This document shows, one piece after another, positions 58,120 to 64,000 of a stretch of 64,000 nucleotides of DNA. Where the stretch lies: contig NZ_FNUJ01000002.1 of NCBI RefSeq assembly GCF_900107925.1, positions 310,001 through 374,000 of the forward strand. Reading direction: 5' to 3'. This stretch comes from Amycolatopsis pretoriensis (GTDB taxonomy: Bacteria; Actinomycetota; Actinomycetes; Mycobacteriales; Pseudonocardiaceae). A program made the translations under genes and the position numbers. Below the pieces are notes generated by a model. The model saw only the letters and a program-made list of their open reading frames with translations. It was not told the DNA's origin and searched no databases. The first letter of the stretch is position 1, and each line of letters opens with the position of its first letter.

Positions 58120-58881
58120 ATGCGCACGACCCTGCTCCGAGCCGGGAGCCTGGCCGGGGTGACCGTCGCCGTGCTCGCCGGCTCCACCGGTGTCGCCACC
58201 GCGGACGACACCGTCACCGGGTCCGCCTACGGCGCTTCGGCGACCGTCTCGCTGCTGCCCGGGGTGCTCACCGACAGCAAGGGCGGCACCGTCGAAACCG
58301 GTCAGCTGGCCCGGTCGGGCAGCGACGGGCCGGCCGAGGCGAGCGTCGCCGACGTGCCGCTCAAGGGGCTCGTCACCGCCAAGGCCATCAGCAGTTCCGT
58401 CGTCGACGGTGCCGGTTCCGTGGCCGCCAAGGCGAGCGTCGCGGAAGTGACGCTGCCGCTGCTCGCCGCGGCTGCCGGGCGGGTGCCGTCGATCCGGCTG
58501 ATCAGCGCCCGCTGCGGGTCCGCCGACGGGCACGTCACCGGCAGCAGCGACCTCGCCGGCGTCAACCTCGGCCGGCTCGGCACGCTCCCGGCCGCGACGT
58601 CGCCGAACCAGAAGCTCGGCATCCCCGGCGTCGCCGAAGTGACCGTCAACGAGCAGCTCCAGCGCTACGACGGCGCCCTCGAAGTGACGGCGCTGCACAT
58701 CAAGCTGCTCGGCGGCAAGACCACCGGCGCCCTCGGCAGCGGCGACGTCAAGCTCGCGTCCGTCACCTGCGGCCCGTCGAAGGAACGCGCGCCCGAGGCG
58801 CCGCCGCGCGGGCCGGGCCAGGTCGTCGTCATCCCCGCCGGTGCGCCGCAGACCGGCGACGGCAGCCTGGCCGAGGGCTGA
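58120..58881 (+). CDS. choice-of-anchor P family secreted protein
   Basis: 253 residues from the ATG at 58120 (GAAAGGAC site). A Sec signal peptide ends near residue 28 (ATADD). The mature part is a beta-rich repeat protein with GSAYGASATVSLLPGVL and Cys pairs near 135 and 225. It matches choice-of-anchor P proteins, whose C-terminal anchor varies among sorting signals. No LPXTG-helix-charge tail is present; the end is Pro/Gly-rich (PAGAPQTGDGSLAEG). A sortase gene follows 4 nt after the stop. Confidence 0.75.
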   Translation: MRTTLLRAGSLAGVTVAVLAGSTGVATADDTVTGSAYGASATVSLLPGVLTDSKGGTVETGQLARSGSDGPAEASVADVPLKGLVTAKAISSSVVDGAGSVAAKASVAEVTLPLLAAAAGRVPSIRLISARCGSADGHVTGSSDLAGVNLGRLGTLPAATSPNQKLGIPGVAEVTVNEQLQRYDGALEVTALHIKLLGGKTTGALGSGDVKLASVTCGPSKERAPEAPPRGPGQVVVIPAGAPQTGDGSLAEG

Positions 58882-58885
58882 GCCG

Positions 58886-59449
58886 ATGCTGCGTCGCGCA
58901 CTCCTGATCGCCGTCTCCGCGGTGCTGCTCGCCGGCTGCGGCGCGACGGCGACCCCGGCCGCCGCCCCACCTCCCGCGCCGGCCGCCGCGAACCTGACCC
59001 GGTCCCTGCCCACCGCGCTCGACGTCCCCGCGATCGACGCGAAGTCGACGCTGGTGTCACTCGGGCTGAACGCCGACCGCACGGTCGAGGTCCCGCCGGT
59101 CGACCAGCCGCTGCAGGCCGGCTGGTACGAGTACGGCCCGACGCCCGGCGAGGTCGGGCCGGCGGTGATCCTCGGCCACATCGACGGCGACCACCGCAAG
59201 GGGATCTTCTGGCGGCTGCACGAGCTGAAGCCCGGCGACCCGGTGCACGTCGACCGCGCCGACGGCGGACAGCTGACCTTCGAGGTCACGAAGGTCGACC
59301 AGATCGCGAAGAAGGAGTTCCCGACCGAAGCCGTGTACGGCAACACGACCGACCCCGAGCTGCGGCTGATCACCTGCGGCGGCAAGTACGACGCGGCGAA
59401 CCGGAACTACCTCGACAACGTCATCGTGTACGCCAAGCTGAAGCGCTAG
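58886..59449 (+). CDS. class F sortase
   Basis: 187 residues. A lipobox-like N-terminus ([19 protein letters not shown]) suggests membrane anchoring. The sortase barrel holds catalytic His in VILGHIDG near 97, Cys in [10 protein letters not shown] near 163 and Arg in AANRNY near 171. Class F enzymes are typical of actinobacteria and attach proteins to the wall or to other proteins. It is co-transcribed with the choice-of-anchor P gene, a plausible substrate although no canonical sorting motif is seen there. Confidence 0.9.
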   Translation: MLRRALLIAVSAVLLAGCGATATPAAAPPPAPAAANLTRSLPTALDVPAIDAKSTLVSLGLNADRTVEVPPVDQPLQAGWYEYGPTPGEVGPAVILGHIDGDHRKGIFWRLHELKPGDPVHVDRADGGQLTFEVTKVDQIAKKEFPTEAVYGNTTDPELRLITCGGKYDAANRNYLDNVIVYAKLKR

Positions 59450-60188
59450 CGGCGGCCCGAGCGGCTCGCCTTGCGGAACTCCCGGTTCAGCCCGGCGATG
59501 CTCGCGAAGGGAATCCCCTTCGGGCAGGCTGCGACGCACTCACCGGTGTTGGTGCAGCCGCCGAAGCCCTCGGCGTCCATCGTGTCGACCATGTCGAGCA
59601 CCCGCTGCGCCCGCTCGGGTTGTCCCTGCGGGAGCAGCGAAAGGTGCGTCACCTTCGCGGCGGTGAACAGCGTCGCCGAGCCGTTCGGGCACGCCGCCAC
59701 GCAGGCGCCGCAGCCGATGCACGTCGCGTTGTCGAACGCCAGGTCCGCGTCCGGCTTCGGGACGGGGGTCGCGTGGGCGTCCGGGGCGCTGCCGGTCGGG
59801 GCGCTGACGTAACCGCCGGCCTGGACGATCCGGTCCAGCGCCGAGCGGTCGACGACCAGGTCCTTGATCACCGGGAAACCCTTGGCGCGCCACGGTTCCA
59901 CGTCGATGACCTCGCCGTCGCGGAACGAACGCAGGTGCAGCTGGCACGACGTCGTGCGCTCCGGCCCGTGCGCCCGGCCGTTGATCACGACGCCGCAGGA
60001 GCCGCAGATGCCTTCGCGGCAGTCGTGGTCGAAGGCGACCGGTTCCTCGCCGTTCTCGATGAGCTCCTGGTTGAGGACGTCCAGCAGTTCGAGGAAGGAC
60101 ATGTCGGGGCTGACGTCCTCGACCGGGTAGGACACCAGCCTGCCCTCGGTCGCCGGGCCGGCCTGCCGCCAGATGCGGACGGTGAGGT

Positions 60189-60192
<4 letters not shown>
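59446..60192 (-). CDS. sdhB: succinate dehydrogenase/fumarate reductase iron-sulfur subunit
   Basis: 248 residues from the GTG at 60192, overlapping the flavoprotein stop (GTGA). The [2Fe-2S] site is [10 protein letters not shown] near residue 58 plus the Cys in TTSC. The [4Fe-4S] and [3Fe-4S] sites lie in [13 protein letters not shown] near 152 and [16 protein letters not shown] near 205. It passes electrons from FAD to the membrane subunit. The length equals that recalled for mycobacterial Sdh1 Rv0247c. The gene overlaps the sortase end by 4 nt. Confidence 0.95.
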
Positions 60193-62119
<1,927 letters not shown>

Positions 62120-62120
<1 letters not shown>

Positions 62121-62860
62121 CAGTCCACCAGTCCCGTCATGATCGCGACCGGGACGAGCGCGTAGCCGCCCGCGATCACGACCGCCGTCGCGTTGCCGAG
62201 GAGCTTGATCGCCCGTTCCCGCCGCGCGCTGGTGACCCCCAGCGTGCGCGCGGCGCTGGCGAAGCCGTGCTGGATGTGCAGGCCGAGCATGGCCAGCGCG
62301 GCCAGGTAGATCAGGTTGACCCACCAGACCCGGAAGTCCGCCACGAGGTTGTGGTACGGGTCGCCCGGCACGAAGTCGCGGTTCACCGTGCCGACGGTGA
62401 AGTCGAGGATGTGCCAGACGACGAACAGCGCCAGCGTCGCCCCGCCCCAGCGCATCGTGCGCACGGCGAAGGTCGCGCGCACCGGCCGCCGGTGGACGTA
62501 CGGGACCGGGCGGGCTTTCCGGTCGCGCCGCACCAGCTGGACCGCGGCGGTGACGTGCAGGACGAGCGCGACGAGCAGGACCACGCGCTGGATCCAGAGG
62601 AACCACGCGTAGGGCAGGACCGGCTCGCCGATCGTCCGCAGCCAGTGGGCGTAGTGGTTGAGGTCGTCGGCCCCGAGGAACGTCTTCAGGTTGCCGATCA
62701 TGTGCGCGAAGACGAACGCGAGCAGCAGCGCGCCGGTCACCGCCATGACGATCTTCTTGCCGATCGTCGAGGCCCAGAACTGCCGGACGGGGCGCCGGGT
62801 CGCGAGGTCGTTCACCACCCGATCGACGGTAAGAGCGCGTCGACCAGAGGTCAAAGACAT
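62120..62860 (-). CDS. sdhC: succinate dehydrogenase cytochrome b membrane subunit
   Basis: 246 residues from the ATG at 62860; an ATG 24 nt upstream lies in the divergent regulatory gap and is less likely. Five hydrophobic helices are visible. Likely haem ligand His residues occur in [13 protein letters not shown] near 53, [14 protein letters not shown] near 100, [10 protein letters not shown] near 148 and GLHIQHGF near 194. It anchors the dehydrogenase and passes electrons to menaquinone. First gene of the operon, divergent from a LysR gene. Confidence 0.92.
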
Positions 62861-62876
62861 GATAACTCTACTCTCG

Positions 62877-62891
62877 ATAGGCAACAGCTAT
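62877..62891. promoter_or_regulatory. LysR-type box between sdhC and lysR
   Basis: ATAG-GCAACAG-CTAT is an exact inverted repeat with T-N11-A spacing, extended to CGATAG/CTATGG with one mismatch. It lies 10 nt before the lysR ATG and 17 nt before the sdhC ATG, where a LysR protein could control both. Confidence 0.5.
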
Positions 62892-62900
62892 GGTCGACGT

Positions 62901-63839
62901 ATGCAGCTGCACCAGCTCGCCTACTTCGTCGCCGTCGCCGAGCACCGCCACTTCACCCGCGCGGCCGATCAGGTGCGGGTCGCGCAGCCCTCGTTGTCCC
63001 AGCAGATCCGCACGCTCGAACACGACCTCGGCGCGCCGCTGTTCCACCGGATCCGCGGCAACGTCTCCCTCACCGAAGCCGGCGAAGTGCTGCTGCCGAT
63101 CGCGCGGCGGATCCTGGCCGACGCCGAAACCGCGCGGCTCGCGATCCGGGAGCTGGACGAGCTCGACCGCGGCCGCGTCCGGCTCGGCGCCCCGCCGAGC
63201 CTGTGCACGGGCCTGCTGCCCGCGATGCTGTCGGCGTTCCGCCGCCGCTACCCCGGCATCCAGCTGGAACTGCAGGAAAGCGGCTCACGCGACCTGCGTC
63301 AGCGGTTGTCCGAAGGCGCGCTGGACCTGGCCCTGCTGGCGGCCGCGCCGACCGACCCGCACCTGGCGGCGACCCCGTTGCTGCTGGAGGAACTGGTCGT
63401 CATCTCCCCCGCCGACGCGCCGCTGCGGAAGACCCGGCTCGACGTCCGCGAGCTGGCCGACGTCCCGCTGGTCATGTTCCGCCGCGGCTACGACGTCCGG
63501 GAGGCGACGGTCAACGCCTGCCGCGCGGCCGGGTTCGAGCCGTCGTTCGCGATCGAAGGCGGCGAGATGGACGCCGTGCTGGAGCTGGTGCGTGCCGGCG
63601 TGGGGTCCGCGGTCGTGCCGAGCACCGTGGCCGGCGACCGGTTCCGGATGACGCGGTTCGCGCCGGAAGCGGGCATGACCCGGATCGTGCAGCTGGCCCA
63701 CCGCAAGGAAGTGGGGCCGACCCGGGCCGTCCGCGCGCTGCGCACCGCGCTCGTCGGGTTCGTGGCCGACCGGGCGAACCTCCCGCCCGGCATCGAGTCC
63801 CTTGTGGACGGACGCGGCGCCCGACCATCGGGGGGTTGA
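62901..63839 (+). CDS. LysR family transcriptional regulator
   Basis: 312 residues. The winged helix-turn-helix (1-60) reads MQLHQLAYFVAVAEHRHFTR, VAQPSLSQQIRTLEHDLG. The effector domain (about 90-300) begins GRVRLGAPPSLCTGLLPAML and contains the PBP2-fold strands VVPSTVAGDRF. It is divergent from sdhCAB by 40 nt and probably tunes succinate dehydrogenase expression through the box between the two genes. Confidence 0.93.
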   Translation: MQLHQLAYFVAVAEHRHFTRAADQVRVAQPSLSQQIRTLEHDLGAPLFHRIRGNVSLTEAGEVLLPIARRILADAETARLAIRELDELDRGRVRLGAPPSLCTGLLPAMLSAFRRRYPGIQLELQESGSRDLRQRLSEGALDLALLAAAPTDPHLAATPLLLEELVVISPADAPLRKTRLDVRELADVPLVMFRRGYDVREATVNACRAAGFEPSFAIEGGEMDAVLELVRAGVGSAVVPSTVAGDRFRMTRFAPEAGMTRIVQLAHRKEVGPTRAVRALRTALVGFVADRANLPPGIESLVDGRGARPSGG

Positions 63840-63862
63840 CCGGCGGCCGGTTCCGGAGTGGC

Positions 63863-64000
63863 ATGGACGCCGTGAATCGTCTGCGCTCGGCCGCCGTGCT
63901 CGCCGCCCTCGCCGGTTCCCTCCTGGTGCCGGCCACCGCCACCGCCGCCCCCGCGCTGGGGTTCGACCTCGACGCGGCCACCATCCCCGAACTCCAGCAG
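63863..64000 (+). CDS. secreted amidase, partial (5' end only)
   Basis: Only 46 codons are in the window. A signal peptide (AVLAALAGSLLVPATATAAP) precedes LGFDLDAATIPELQQ, which resembles the N-terminus of secreted amidase-signature enzymes whose first mature helix reads LDxATIxxLQ. The catalytic Ser-cis-Ser-Lys region lies beyond the edge. A GTG at 63872 is an alternative start. The function rests on about 15 residues. Confidence 0.5.
   Translation, partial: MDAVNRLRSAAVLAALAGSLLVPATATAAPALGFDLDAATIPELQQ

Overview
The window is very GC-rich (strong G/C third-position bias, many GTG starts). It carries actinobacterial hallmarks: LLM/F420-type oxidoreductases, PadR/TetR/IclR/MerR regulators, Tat- and Sec-exported hydrolases, a class F sortase, an Sdh1-type succinate dehydrogenase and a FadD8-like ligase. 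The best guess is a chromosomal segment of a Pseudonocardiaceae member such as Amycolatopsis; this is inference from gene content. No rRNA, tRNA, CRISPR array, insertion sequence or prophage was seen.

Layout. 1-2.4 kb: ABC ATPase/PadR pair, NmrA-like reductase and divergent TetR. 2.5-10.7 kb: frameshifted secreted sugar dehydrogenase, sigma factor with a C-terminal zinc-finger/membrane extension, secreted hydrolase, FadD8-like ligase behind a KstR-like box, two gene relics (ECF41-type sigma tail and SDR tail), and an exported intradiol dioxygenase. 10.8-18.8 kb: SnoaL-PadR pair, a five-gene overlapping operon (PLDc_N membrane protein, ABC ATPase, permease, DesK-type kinase, NarL-type regulator), and exported proteins. 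18.7-24.2 kb: operon of three exported exoglycosidases (GH29, GH84, GH35) behind a dre-like (DasR) site. 24.4-32.7 kb: IclR regulator and an uncharacterised catabolic cluster. It has an FMN TIM-barrel enzyme and MHS-type transporter on one strand, and DUF6282, cupin, HpaI aldolase, LLM oxidoreductase, BKACE enzyme and SDR on the other. The same inverted motif lies before iclR and in the central divergent promoter. 32.8-40.3 kb: LLM monooxygenase, HD/HD-GYP/LuxR regulator, DsrE, SnoaL and GlsB-type proteins, streptogrisin-like protease, AraC/hydrolase pair, molbindin.

40.4-42.8 kb: RsbQ-RsbP-RsbV-like stress-signalling operon. 42.8-47.6 kb: secreted protein, a small Cys-containing peptide ORF that has no stop before a strong terminator, PPOX protein, Pht5-like protein with divergent LysR, repeat-tailed membrane protein, and K+ channel. 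47.8-53.1 kb: secreted glycoside hydrolase, three small genes including a STAS variant, a nucleotidyltransferase-BON/metallophosphoesterase pair, and a ChaB/Rho_N protein. 53.1-59.4 kb: TetR with divergent SRPBCC protein, DUF1540, LLM enzyme, MerR, and a choice-of-anchor P protein with class F sortase. 59.4-64.0 kb: sdhCAB with divergent LysR, and the start of a secreted amidase.

The most promising unexplained unit is the IclR-linked BKACE cluster at 24.4-32.7 kb. The enzyme set implies stepwise degradation of an imported carboxylate or keto acid to acyl-CoA units, but the substrate cannot be read from sequence. The next most interesting items are the non-stop peptide ORF, the dre-like site over the glycosidase operon, and several well-formed operator palindromes.
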